NCBI GenBank assembly: GCA_039111535.1
Contig: JBCCIM010000053.1
Coordinates: 1 to 33,058 of the forward strand
Length of the DNA: 33,058 nucleotides
Direction of reading: 5' to 3'
Origin: Bacteroidota bacterium
GTDB taxonomy: Bacteria; Bacteroidota; Rhodothermia; Rhodothermales; JAHQVL01
Shown: piece after piece, positions 1 to 7,568 of the stretch
Numbering within the stretch: position 1 is the first letter of the stretch
Layout: the number at the start of each line of letters is the position of its first letter
The notes under the pieces: generated by a model
Seen by the model: only the letters and a program-made list of their open reading frames with translations
Told to the model about the DNA's origin: nothing
Database searches by the model: none
Translations under genes and position numbers: made by a program

Positions 1-1314
1 CCAATTGGGTTTATCAACAGGTACCTGCTTGAGATATTTATCGGACTGTTTTCCCTTCGCTTCTTTCTGCAGCAAGGGCAAAAACTAAAAATGCAGCCCT
101 ATCTGCACTTGCCGATCAGCCTAAAACGGCTCGTTTACTTCTTTCAGGCGTTTTCTCTCCTGAGCTTCCACAATATAATCCCCTACCTGTTTTTCATCCC
201 GTTCAGCATACGGTATTTGTGGCAGGGTTATCCGGGTCCTGGGGGCGCGATGTTCTGGCTCGCCGGCATCACGCTCATCCTGCTCATTTCCCACTACACC
301 AACAACCTGCTGCGCGCAATTCTTACCAAAAACACGTGGTTCTACGTGCTCACGATCAGCGTCTTTGCATCGCTGCTGGTGCTCGACCAGGTGATAAATA
401 CGCAATACTTGCAGCTCTTTTCGGAGATACTGTTTGAAGAACTGCTGCGGCAAAATCTGATTTTATTGGGCCTGCTTTTGTCGCTCGCGGTAAGCATCGT
501 ATTATACTCAAGCGCGCTTATCCAGCAAAACCTGCTGGCCTCACCCGTGGTTGCCCAGCATCAGCGCACGCAGCGTACCAACATCATTTTTGCGCCCGAA
601 CGCGGGCAGGTACTCAACCTGATCTTGCTTGAACTCAAGATGATCTGGCGCAACAAGCGGCCCAAACACTATTTTTTGCTTTCTGTAGTTTTTGCTGTGG
701 CATACATCGCCTTGATGCTCACTGAAAGCCAGGTGTTTAGCTCCCGTGCAATCTCGGCGATCATAGGTATTTTTGCTTCAGGTACGTTTGCGCTGAATTA
801 CGGGCAGCTTATGTTTTCCTGGGAAAGCACCTATTTTGACGGGTTTCTTGCCCGCAACATCCGGCCAGAAGAACTGATTCTGGCAAAACTGATGTTGCTG
901 CAGGGTTCATGCCTGGTCTTCTTTTTGATCAGCCTGCCGCTTTTCATATTTTTGAGCCCTAACCTGCTGTTGTTACACGTTACGTTTTTGTTTTACAACG
1001 CCGGCGTAACGAGTGTTTTGATGCTTGCCTTGGCCGTTCGCAACCAGCGACGGGTCAACATAGCCCGAAGCGGCAGCTTCTTTAATTACGAAGGATTCTC
1101 AGCCATGCACTGGCTCTGGATCCTGCCCACGATAACGCCCCCGGCAATTTTGCTCTATTTCCTGGAGAACATCACCTGGACTGCGTTGTTGTTTATCGGC
1201 GGTATTGGTGTGACTAGTCTGGTTCTGTCGAAACGATGGAGCTTGTTTTTCACAGAGCAGCTACTCGACAAAAAGTACGTGATGGCTTCAGGATTCAGGC
1301 AATATGAGAGTTGA
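1..1314 (+). CDS. DUF5687-like ABC transporter membrane protein (5' end outside the window)
   Basis: Polytopic inner-membrane protein, probably the permease half of an ABC exporter of unknown substrate. The frame is open without a stop from base 1, and the residues upstream of the first in-window ATG (position 91), such as LFSLRFFLQ, fit the N-terminal part of DUF5687 proteins. The true start is therefore left of the window and ATG 91 is internal. Visible features are the PYLHLPI stretch typical of the family, many hydrophobic segments (two near each end and several in the middle) and a basic cytoplasmic-looking loop around MIWRNKRPKHY. The last 11 bp overlap the downstream ATPase gene, which indicates translational coupling. 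The family assignment rests on remembered sequence patterns and on the ATPase partner. The substrate cannot be inferred. Confidence 0.75.
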   Translation, partial: PIGFINRYLLEIFIGLFSLRFFLQQGQKLKMQPYLHLPISLKRLVYFFQAFSLLSFHNIIPYLFFIPFSIRYLWQGYPGPGGAMFWLAGITLILLISHYTNNLLRAILTKNTWFYVLTISVFASLLVLDQVINTQYLQLFSEILFEELLRQNLILLGLLLSLAVSIVLYSSALIQQNLLASPVVAQHQRTQRTNIIFAPERGQVLNLILLELKMIWRNKRPKHYFLLSVVFAVAYIALMLTESQVFSSRAISAIIGIFASGTFALNYGQLMFSWESTYFDGFLARNIRPEELILAKLMLLQGSCLVFFLISLPLFIFLSPNLLLLHVTFLFYNAGVTSVLMLALAVRNQRRVNIARSGSFFNYEGFSAMHWLWILPTITPPAILLYFLENITWTALLFIGGIGVTSLVLSKRWSLFFTEQLLDKKYVMASGFRQYES

Positions 1315-2008
1315 AGTAGAACAGCTAACCAAGCGATACGGCGAGTTTTTTGCCCTGGAGATCCCGGCCTTGCACATCGAGTCCGGCGCTACCTTTGGCC
1401 TTGTCGGCAACAACGGAGCCGGCAAAACGACCTTCCTCCGCCTGCTGCTCGACCTTCTCCGCGCAGATACGGGCACCATTGCCATTCACGAATGGATTGT
1501 AGCACAAACCGACGACTGGAAATGCCACATCGGTTCGTATCTCGACGAATCGTTCCTGCTCGATTACCTCACGCCCCTTGAGTTCTTTTCTTTTGTGGGC
1601 AGCCTGTACGGATTCTCTAAAAAAGAGACCATCACCCGCGTTGAACCCTATCGTGATTTTCTGCCTGCAGACGCGCTACATGCCAGCAGTAAATACATCA
1701 GAGACCTTTCTAAGGGCAACGCCAAGAAAGTCGGCATTGTCGCCGCCATGTTTGTGCAGCCTGAAATTGTGATCCTCGATGAACCCTTTGCCAACCTGGA
1801 CCCCCGCTCTCAAATTGTACTGAAGAGTTTGCTGCAAAAGCTGAACAAAGAGAAAGGATCAACCTTGCTGATTTCAAGCCACGACCTTGCCCACGTAACG
1901 GAAGTATGTGAACGCATTGCCGTACTGGAAGAAGGCAAGCTAGCGCAAGAAATCCAAACGTCTGACGCCACCTTGCGCGAACTCGAAACGTACTTCGCCA
2001 CACAGTAA
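1304..2008 (+). CDS. ABC transporter ATP-binding protein
   Basis: Cytoplasmic ATPase of 234 residues that should power the preceding DUF5687-like membrane protein. Walker A is GNNGAGKTT (residues 35-43), the signature is LSKGN (135-139), Walker B is VILDEP (156-161), the D-loop is NLDP, and the switch histidine lies in SSHDL (H193). The usual Q-loop glutamine is not evident: the equivalent segment reads SYLDES (78-83). I believe this is also seen in other ATPases paired with DUF5687 proteins. The ATG at 1304 lies inside the upstream gene (11-bp overlap) and gives the normal N-terminus of an ABC domain. The gene ends 16 bp before the convergent hemL stop. The ABC ATPase call is very safe; the transported molecule is unknown. 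Confidence 0.93.
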   Translation: MRVEVEQLTKRYGEFFALEIPALHIESGATFGLVGNNGAGKTTFLRLLLDLLRADTGTIAIHEWIVAQTDDWKCHIGSYLDESFLLDYLTPLEFFSFVGSLYGFSKKETITRVEPYRDFLPADALHASSKYIRDLSKGNAKKVGIVAAMFVQPEIVILDEPFANLDPRSQIVLKSLLQKLNKEKGSTLLISSHDLAHVTEVCERIAVLEEGKLAQEIQTSDATLRELETYFATQ

Positions 2009-2024
2009 CCAGCACCATACGTGC

Positions 2025-3329
2025 TTATCCCAACGCCACTTCCAACGCTTTTCGATACGCTTTGAGGGTGTCACCCAGTTCTTTGGGGCCATGCTCGGTT
2101 GAGAAGAAGTAGGCCTCAAACTGCGAAGGCGCCAGGTACACGCCAGCATCAAGCATCGCATGAAAGAAACGACCGTAAGTCTCTGTGTCACAAGTCTTTG
2201 CAGTGGCATAATCCACAACTTCGACGTCGGTAAAGAAGAGGCATCCCATGGACCCGACGCGGGTTGTGTAGCAGCTGTGTCCGAGTGAGAACAGGATATC
2301 GCGCACCCCTTCTTCGAGCGCAGCTCCGTAAATCTCGAGCCGGCTATAAAAGCTGGGGTCGTCAGCAATTTTTTTAAGGGTTGCAAAGCCGGCATGCATG
2401 GCAAGTGGATTACCAGAAAGCGTTCCAGCCTGATAAACGGGACCAACGGGCGACACATAATCCATTACGTCTGCCCTGCCGCCATAAGCGCCTACAGGCA
2501 GCCCGCCACCAACAATTTTACCCAACGTGGTCAGGTCGGGTAATACACCGTACAAAGCCTGTGCCCCGCCCGGTGCTACCCTGAAGCCTGTCATCACTTC
2601 GTCGAAAATGAGCAAAATGCCGTGGGTATCACACAACGATCGCAAGCCTTCCAGAAATCCGGGTTTAGGCGGTACACATCCCATGTTGCCGGCAATCGGT
2701 TCCAGTATGATGCAGGCAATTTCGCCTTCGTTGGCTTTTACAATGGCCTCCACGTGTGATAAATCGTTGTAGCGAGCGAGCAGGGTATCCTGCGCTGTCC
2801 CGGGCGTTACGCCGGGAGAGTTCGGCGCGCCAAAGGTCATCGCGCCACTTCCAGCGGCAATCAGGAAACTGTCGCCATGTCCGTGGTAGTTGCCTTCAAA
2901 CTTTATGATTTTATCCCTTCCCGTAAAACCACGTGCCAACCGAGCGGCGCTCATGGTCGCTTCAGTCCCAGAGTTGACAAACCGTACTTTTTCGATAGAG
3001 GGCACAAGTTCGCACACCAGGCTTGCGAGCTCTATTTCGATGACAGTGGGTGCACCAAAGGAAGTGGAATGTCCAGCTGCTTTCTTAACCGCCTTGATCA
3101 CATCGGGATCAGCGTGGCCAAACAGCATGGGCCCCCAGGAGCCGATGTAATCGATATAGGCGTTGCCATCAACATCGGTTACGTAGGCGCCGGCAGCCTT
3201 TTTGAAGAAGCGTGGCGTCCCACCAACGCTTTTGAATGCACGGACCGGTGAGTTCACCCCACCAGGGATTACATGCTGGGCACGTTTGTACGCTTCAGCA
3301 CTTTTCTTTGCTTTAGGAGAATTGGCCAT
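2025..3329 (-). CDS. hemL: Glutamate-1-semialdehyde 2,1-aminomutase
   Basis: PLP-dependent cytoplasmic enzyme converting glutamate-1-semialdehyde to 5-aminolevulinate in the C5 tetrapyrrole pathway. The N-terminus ([15 protein letters not shown]) is diagnostic. Other motifs are GTEATMSA and GNYHGHGD near the cofactor phosphate, FDEVMTGFR with the aspartate that contacts the pyridine nitrogen (about D243), and [12 protein letters not shown] with the Schiff-base lysine (about K271). The length of 434 aa is normal. A TTG one codon upstream (3332) could also start the gene, but the ATG at 3329 is the simpler choice. It is last in a same-strand series hemF > hemH > hemL, 62 bp downstream of hemH, which suggests co-transcription of early and late heme steps. 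Confidence 0.97.
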   Translation of the reverse strand: MANSPKAKKSAEAYKRAQHVIPGGVNSPVRAFKSVGGTPRFFKKAAGAYVTDVDGNAYIDYIGSWGPMLFGHADPDVIKAVKKAAGHSTSFGAPTVIEIELASLVCELVPSIEKVRFVNSGTEATMSAARLARGFTGRDKIIKFEGNYHGHGDSFLIAAGSGAMTFGAPNSPGVTPGTAQDTLLARYNDLSHVEAIVKANEGEIACIILEPIAGNMGCVPPKPGFLEGLRSLCDTHGILLIFDEVMTGFRVAPGGAQALYGVLPDLTTLGKIVGGGLPVGAYGGRADVMDYVSPVGPVYQAGTLSGNPLAMHAGFATLKKIADDPSFYSRLEIYGAALEEGVRDILFSLGHSCYTTRVGSMGCLFFTDVEVVDYATAKTCDTETYGRFFHAMLDAGVYLAPSQFEAYFFSTEHGPKELGDTLKAYRKALEVALG

Positions 3330-3391
3330 CAAATAAAATAAATCAACGGGGTCTTAAACGTAGTGCCGCAACATACGTCAGCCTTACACAC

Positions 3392-4693
3392 TTACGCAGC
3401 AGACTCTGTGCTAACGCTCGGGGCATTTATGGCTGGGCCTCCATCAATCGTCCACTTACGCGCCTCGGTAATCAACTCACACTGATGACAGCGGGTGCAA
3501 CGGTCTTCAGATTTATAGCGGGGCAACTTGTTTAGTGGGCGCAATGGATAGCTGCGCGCATCAGCAGGTGCGCCATCACCAGACGTTTGTACGTCAGCCT
3601 GATTTGGCAGTACCAGTTGGGAGACAGTGACTTCACCCAACGCTTCTATGAAAAGCGGATGGCTGTTGAGACCGGAAACCACTTCATAGTGGTGAATGCC
3701 AAAGTCTTCAGCCTCTTCCCTAATTTCAATATCGAGTTCAAATGCCGTTTCGACATGGTCCGACACAAAGGCAACCGGGACCATCAGTACAGCCTTTACC
3801 TCTTTCTTGGCCAGTTCCTCAAGCTTGTCGGGCGTGCTTGGGGTGAGCCATTCTGCCGGTCCAACTTTGCTCTGGAAAGCCACGTGGAAAGTACGGTCGT
3901 CTGTGCGGGTATTCATAACCTGCTCTACCGTACTGTTCACCAGGCAGCAATACGGATCCCTGCGCTCTTTCATCTCGCGCGTTGGGGTACCGTGGGCGCT
4001 AAACACAAGGTGTACGTCATTCCGAATTTCCCGTGGGAAGCGCTGGAGTGCTTCATCAATGCGTTCGTTGAGCGCTTTCAAGTATTTCGGGTTGGCTGCA
4101 TATTCAAAAGCAAACGTAGTCGGCCAGGCATTAATTTCGCCGGCTTCTTCCAACATCCACCAGTATAGCAAGGAAGATCCGGTTGTCGTTTTTGAGTACT
4201 GGGGGTACAGCGGCATCAGAATCACTTTTGTGATGCCGTCAGCCTTCATCTGCGCAGCAGCTTCTTCGCTTGTAGGATGCCAGTACCGCATTGCCACGTA
4301 GGTGTGGAAAGAAACGCCGGCTTTTTTGCCGTACGCTTCATTGAGGTGCTTCTCGAGATGGTCCGCCTGCTCCTTTGTCAGTCTGTTGATCGGTGACCCA
4401 CCGCCAATCTCTTCGTAGTCTTTGGCAACCTTCTTGGAGCGGGTTTTAGAAATCAGGCTTGAGATCCAGTGTCGCAAAATCCCTTTCAAGGGAATATCTA
4501 TGATGGCCGGATCCATAAAGAGGTTGTACAGAAACGGCGCTACATCTTTGGTTGAATTGGGGCCACCAAGATTCAGTAATACAACCGCCACTTTATCCCC
4601 TTTCTCTAGTTCGAGGGGATCAGTTGAGTAATACGCTCCTGTAATCAAGCGCTGATCATACTCATATTTCTTCAGAAACTGTCTTGGGGTCAT
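3392..4693 (-). CDS. hemH: Ferrochelatase with cysteine-rich C-terminal extension
   Basis: Terminal heme-synthesis enzyme that inserts ferrous iron into a porphyrin. Motifs are LLNLGGPNS (39-47), a GGGSP segment near 97-101, RYWHP (136-140), MPLYPQYS (160-167), FSAHGTP with the catalytic histidine H234, and FVSDHVET with the conserved glutamate E315. At 433 aa it is clearly longer than the common 310-350 aa. There is about 30 aa before the core and about 60-70 aa after it. The extension carries a C-x2-C-x2-C motif (C399, C402, C405), and a CC pair lies at 249-250. Some bacterial ferrochelatases bind a [2Fe-2S] cluster through C-terminal cysteines, so a cluster is possible here, but that is inferred. 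ATG 4693 is the start. hemF lies 173 bp upstream and hemL 62 bp downstream. Confidence 0.96.
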   Translation of the reverse strand: MTPRQFLKKYEYDQRLITGAYYSTDPLELEKGDKVAVVLLNLGGPNSTKDVAPFLYNLFMDPAIIDIPLKGILRHWISSLISKTRSKKVAKDYEEIGGGSPINRLTKEQADHLEKHLNEAYGKKAGVSFHTYVAMRYWHPTSEEAAAQMKADGITKVILMPLYPQYSKTTTGSSLLYWWMLEEAGEINAWPTTFAFEYAANPKYLKALNERIDEALQRFPREIRNDVHLVFSAHGTPTREMKERRDPYCCLVNSTVEQVMNTRTDDRTFHVAFQSKVGPAEWLTPSTPDKLEELAKKEVKAVLMVPVAFVSDHVETAFELDIEIREEAEDFGIHHYEVVSGLNSHPLFIEALGEVTVSQLVLPNQADVQTSGDGAPADARSYPLRPLNKLPRYKSEDRCTRCHQCELITEARKWTIDGGPAINAPSVSTESAA

Positions 4694-4866
4694 TTTATGT
4701 ATACGACAAAAATTACGTGCTTAGTAAGGGCTTAAATGGATTTTAGACACCCTTCAGTTCCGTCTTTACCTTGAAGTTTTTACGAATCGGGTGTTGTGTA
4801 TTTTCAGGGAGTTAGGAAAAAGCAAGTCACTTCCTGATACACACTGTTTGCACGCAAGCTACGGGG

Positions 4867-5817
4867 TTAAAGGGAGAGCCAGTCGCGCGGCTCAAAGAAC
4901 CACTGCGCCTTTTCTTCGGGTGATCCTGGCTCGGGCTGCCAATCGTAGTGCCACTGCACTGCGGGTGGCAAGCTCATCAGGATGCTCTCCGTTCTTCCGT
5001 CGGTTTCAATACCAAAGCGAGTGCCGCGGTCGAAAAGCAGGTTAAATTCGACATAGCGCCCGCGTCGGGTTTCGTGATACTGTTTCTCCCGGTCACCATA
5101 AGGCTGATCTTTGCGCCGGTTTACGATGGGGAGGTAGGCGTCGAGAAACGTATTGCCGGCATCCTGTACGTAATTAAACGCTTCTTCAGGCTCATTTCGT
5201 ACATAATCAAAGAAGATACCTCCCACACCGCGGGTTTCTTTGCGGTGTCGCAGGTAGAAATACGCATCACAACGTGCTTTGAATTCAGCATACGAAGCAA
5301 GCGGATGGGCATCACAAACCTTCTTCCATTCACGATGGAAATGTTGTGCGTCCTCGATGTACGGATAATACGGCGTCAGGTCCGCGCCACCACCAAACCA
5401 TTGGTCAATCGGGGCATGTAGATTTTCCCCAAGTGCAAAGTAACGGAAGTTGGCATGAACGGTTGGCACATAAGGCGACCTTGGGTGCACAACCAGCGAG
5501 ATACCCGTTGCAAAAAATTGCGTTGCCGGCACATCCAGCACCTTGGCCATACGCTCCGGCAAAATGCCGTGCACCGCTGACGTGTTTACACCGGCTTTTT
5601 CGAATACCACTCCACCCGCCATCACGCGGGTACGACCGCCGCCGCCGCCTTCACGAGACCAAAAGTCTTCCTGAAAGGCTGCCCCCCCATCGAGGGCTTC
5701 AAAAGCATGGCAAATATCATCCTGCAAACGCTGTACAAACGTCTGCATACGCGTCGCCATCGACTGGTCAGGAGCTTCTTCTTGCAACACAGAATTGATC
5801 AGGGTCTCTTTTTCCAC
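4867..5817 (-). CDS. hemF: Oxygen-dependent coproporphyrinogen III oxidase
   Basis: Aerobic enzyme that decarboxylates coproporphyrinogen III to protoporphyrinogen IX. Family signatures run through the whole protein: HPRSPYVPTVHANFRYF (111-127), WFGGGADLTPYYPY (140-153), RGVGGIFFDY (196-205) and the C-terminal FNLLFDRGTRFG and SLPP blocks. The length of 316 aa is typical. The start is a GTG at 5817, with AAGGAA on the minus strand 11 nt upstream (5829-5834) as a plausible ribosome-binding site. A later ATG at codon 20 is possible but would trim the family N-terminus. It is the first gene of the hemF-hemH-hemL series and implies aerobic growth. No gene for the intermediate oxidase (hemG/hemY) is in this window. 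Confidence 0.97.
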   Translation of the reverse strand: MEKETLINSVLQEEAPDQSMATRMQTFVQRLQDDICHAFEALDGGAAFQEDFWSREGGGGGRTRVMAGGVVFEKAGVNTSAVHGILPERMAKVLDVPATQFFATGISLVVHPRSPYVPTVHANFRYFALGENLHAPIDQWFGGGADLTPYYPYIEDAQHFHREWKKVCDAHPLASYAEFKARCDAYFYLRHRKETRGVGGIFFDYVRNEPEEAFNYVQDAGNTFLDAYLPIVNRRKDQPYGDREKQYHETRRGRYVEFNLLFDRGTRFGIETDGRTESILMSLPPAVQWHYDWQPEPGSPEEKAQWFFEPRDWLSL

Positions 5818-5940
5818 AGTAATATCTATTCCTTAGCTTACAGTGTAATGCATACCTTACCAAAAAGAAAGCAACAACCTCGCCAGATACAGGGTACTGC
5901 CATTTAACGGTATACAGACAATCACCTAATCCTTACATAC
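5818..5940. promoter_or_regulatory. Divergent intergenic region between hemF and the 96-aa gene
   Basis: This 123-bp gap separates two divergent genes and must hold a promoter for each by layout. I could not pick out a convincing -7/-33 pair of the Bacteroidota type on either strand, so no box is named. The only specific signal is the AAGGAA (minus strand, 5829-5834) ahead of the hemF GTG. Confidence 0.35.
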
Positions 5941-6231
5941 ATGACCATTATAGAGTATGCGCCGACGGAAGAAGAAATTCTGGACTTTGTAAATGATAGC
6001 ATCCGTCAGATGCAGGAAACCGCGATTGAACCCAAATACATCATGCTTGGCCCCGAGGCCTATACAACGATGCAACAAGCTATGGGAAAGCGCTTTAACC
6101 GAGATGCAGGTGCATTTGAAACTTACCAATTCTTTCCTATCGTTGTGGATCCCCTTCGGAAAGACACCGTCTGCGTACTCCCCGCCCCCGCCCGTTGCGT
6201 CGATGAAGTAACTATTCAAAGAGTCGGCTAA
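5941..6231 (+). CDS. Small protein resembling Family 4 (HK97 A-domain) encapsulin shell proteins
   Basis: A 96-residue protein without signal peptide or membrane segment. It starts with an acidic amphipathic helix (residues 8-28, EEEILDFVND), then PKYIMLGPEAYTTM (31-44), a variable middle, and a beta-rich end with IVVDP (67-71) and VCVLPAP (77-83). This order resembles the archaeal DUF1884/Family 4 A-domain shell proteins as I remember them: a helix, then 'P-x-I-I-x-x-G-x-E-A-Y', then 'V-V-D' and 'V-P-G' strands. Homology is inferred from pattern only. The known members lie beside an enzyme gene that is their presumed cargo; here the nearest genes are hemF (divergent) and a convergent pseudouridine synthase. 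The call could equally be 'conserved hypothetical protein'. That the gene is real is likely, from its length, its codon use and the convergent layout. Confidence 0.5.
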   Translation: MTIIEYAPTEEEILDFVNDSIRQMQETAIEPKYIMLGPEAYTTMQQAMGKRFNRDAGAFETYQFFPIVVDPLRKDTVCVLPAPARCVDEVTIQRVG

Positions 6232-6263
6232 TTTCGGGTTTTCGGGTTTTCGGGTTTTCGGGT
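6232..6263 (+). repeat. Four tandem copies of TTTCGGGT with G-quadruplex spacing
   Basis: Starting at the base after the stop codon, the 8-bp unit TTTCGGGT is repeated four times without a mismatch. This puts GGG tracts at 6236-6238, 6244-6246, 6252-6254 and 6260-6262, each separated by five bases, which satisfies the usual four-tract G-quadruplex pattern on the plus strand. It lies between two convergent genes, so it may act on transcription ends, or be a neutral slippage repeat. Confidence 0.85.
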
Positions 6264-6293
6264 TGCTTCTAAATCACATTAACCACCACATAC

Positions 6294-6349
6294 CTCACTC
6301 CAAACTCCTCACTCCACACTCCTCTCTCCAAACTGCTCTCTCCTCACCC
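6294..6349. repeat. Four degenerate 14-bp pyrimidine-rich tandem repeats
   Basis: Units begin at 6294, 6308, 6322 and 6336 and follow CTC(A/T)CTCCAAACTC with a few substitutions; the last unit is the most diverged. The array runs over the stop codon of the minus-strand pseudouridine synthase gene (6344-6346), so its last copy forms part of that gene's end. No terminator stem with a T tract was recognised here. Confidence 0.7.
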
Positions 6350-7165
6350 CTTCACCAATCCCTTAATATGCGCTTTAAACGCCGTGCCCCAAGAATCTGG
6401 CGGCGGTGCGGTCCAGCCCATTTTTTCGCCCAGCGTTGGATGCTCCAGCCGCAGGAGGTAACTGTGCAAGGCAAGGTTACGGCCATCCAGTTCTGTTTTT
6501 GCGCGGTAACGAAAGTCTCCTATAATGCGGTGTCCGATGTTGGCAAGTTGCACCCTGATCTGGTGTGGACGCCCGGTACCTAGTTTCACTTCTACCAGCG
6601 ATCGATTGCCTTCTATTGCCAGGCTCTTATAGGTCAGTTCTGCCCGTAGCCCTTTTGGATGGTCAGCTGTGACAACGCGTACCTTGCGATGATCTTTCCA
6701 TACGTAGTTCACCAGCGTTTCGCTGCCTGTAAGCCGGCCTTCCACCATGGCGATGTACCGCTTTTCGATGGTGCGCTGCTTGAATTGCTGCGTGACGCGG
6801 CTGGCGGCTTTTGAGGTACGGGGAAACACCATCACACCCGATACAGGGCGATCCAATCGGTGTACCAAGGCCAAAAATACATTACCGGGTTTGTTGAAAT
6901 GATCTTTGAGGTAGGCTTTGGCGAGGCTGTGCAAATCTTTGTCCCCGGAAGCATCCCCCTGTGTCAGCGTTCCGGCCGGCTTGTTTACAATGAGCAGGTG
7001 ATTGTCCATATACAATACCCGCGACGCCACCATGGCTATGCCGTCAGCAAGCGAAAGCGGCGCATCGGTCGACACGCTTCTCGATTTGCGCCCCTTTCCT
7101 TGAGAACCCTTGTGGTTGCCGGCGCTTTTTCCTTGATCCATCCTGTTTCGTTCTGCTCCTTTCAT
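6344..7165 (-). CDS. RluA-family pseudouridine synthase without S4 domain
   Basis: Isomerises specific uridines in rRNA or tRNA to pseudouridine. The catalytic core is clear: LLIVNKPAGTLTQGD, then HRLDRPVSGVMVF with the catalytic aspartate of HRLD, KRYIAMVEG, and GRPHQIRVQLA near the C-terminus. No N-terminal S4 RNA-binding domain precedes the core. Instead there is a basic, low-complexity leader rich in K, G, S and Q that may contact RNA. The start is uncertain: TTG 7177, ATG 7165 and ATG 7141 are all in frame. A minus-strand AAAGGAG lies just inside the 7165 ATG, about 14 nt before the 7141 ATG, which is long for a ribosome-binding site. It follows the MmcQ/YjbR gene closely and is last in that operon. 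The exact RNA target cannot be read from the sequence. Confidence 0.92.
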   Translation of the reverse strand: MKGAERNRMDQGKSAGNHKGSQGKGRKSRSVSTDAPLSLADGIAMVASRVLYMDNHLLIVNKPAGTLTQGDASGDKDLHSLAKAYLKDHFNKPGNVFLALVHRLDRPVSGVMVFPRTSKAASRVTQQFKQRTIEKRYIAMVEGRLTGSETLVNYVWKDHRKVRVVTADHPKGLRAELTYKSLAIEGNRSLVEVKLGTGRPHQIRVQLANIGHRIIGDFRYRAKTELDGRNLALHSYLLRLEHPTLGEKMGWTAPPPDSWGTAFKAHIKGLVKG

Positions 7166-7198
7166 ATTACAGCACAACTCTTATTTCTGCGCAGCATC

Positions 7199-7555
7199 TT
7201 ACAATACAGCCAAACGATCACGATCAGCCCGTGTAAGGCCTTTAACAACCAGAGCATACGAGTGATCGATCAATTCGCGCACGTCAGCATCAGGCAGGGT
7301 GCCGTCGCATACCACCGTATTCCAGTGCTTTTTGCTCATGTGATAGCCAGGCTGGACTGCTTCATAAGCTTCTCTGAGCTCGATCGCCCGTTCAGGATCA
7401 CATTTAAGGTTGATTGACAACGGACGCGCTTCGATGTTGGTGAGCGCAAACATTTTACCCATCACCTTATACACGAGGGTCGTCTCATCAAACGGGAAGG
7501 TCTCAGTCACGCCTTTCTTTTGGAGGCAATAATTGCAGAAGGTCTCGAAGTTCAT
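7199..7555 (-). CDS. MmcQ/YjbR family protein
   Basis: A 118-residue cytoplasmic protein of the MmcQ/YjbR family, whose fold resembles CyaY and whose members are described as DNA-binding-like; the biological role is not established. The family pattern is complete: ETFPFDE followed by YKVMGKMFAL, then NLKCDPE, then the HMSKKHWNTV block (residues 72-81) and a C-terminal helix. The ATG at 7555 gives a full-length family member. It sits 13 bp after the TM2-domain gene and a few tens of bases before the pseudouridine synthase, so the three are probably one transcript. There is no sign of truncation. Confidence 0.93.
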   Translation of the reverse strand: MNFETFCNYCLQKKGVTETFPFDETTLVYKVMGKMFALTNIEARPLSINLKCDPERAIELREAYEAVQPGYHMSKKHWNTVVCDGTLPDADVRELIDHSYALVVKGLTRADRDRLAVL

Positions 7556-7568
7556 GGGTAGCCGGCGC

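Noticed and set aside
2011-2025. AGCAC-CATAC-GTGCT hairpin at the convergent ABC ATPase/hemL junction as a bidirectional terminator
   Set aside because: Only five base pairs and no T tract on either side, so it is too weak to call.
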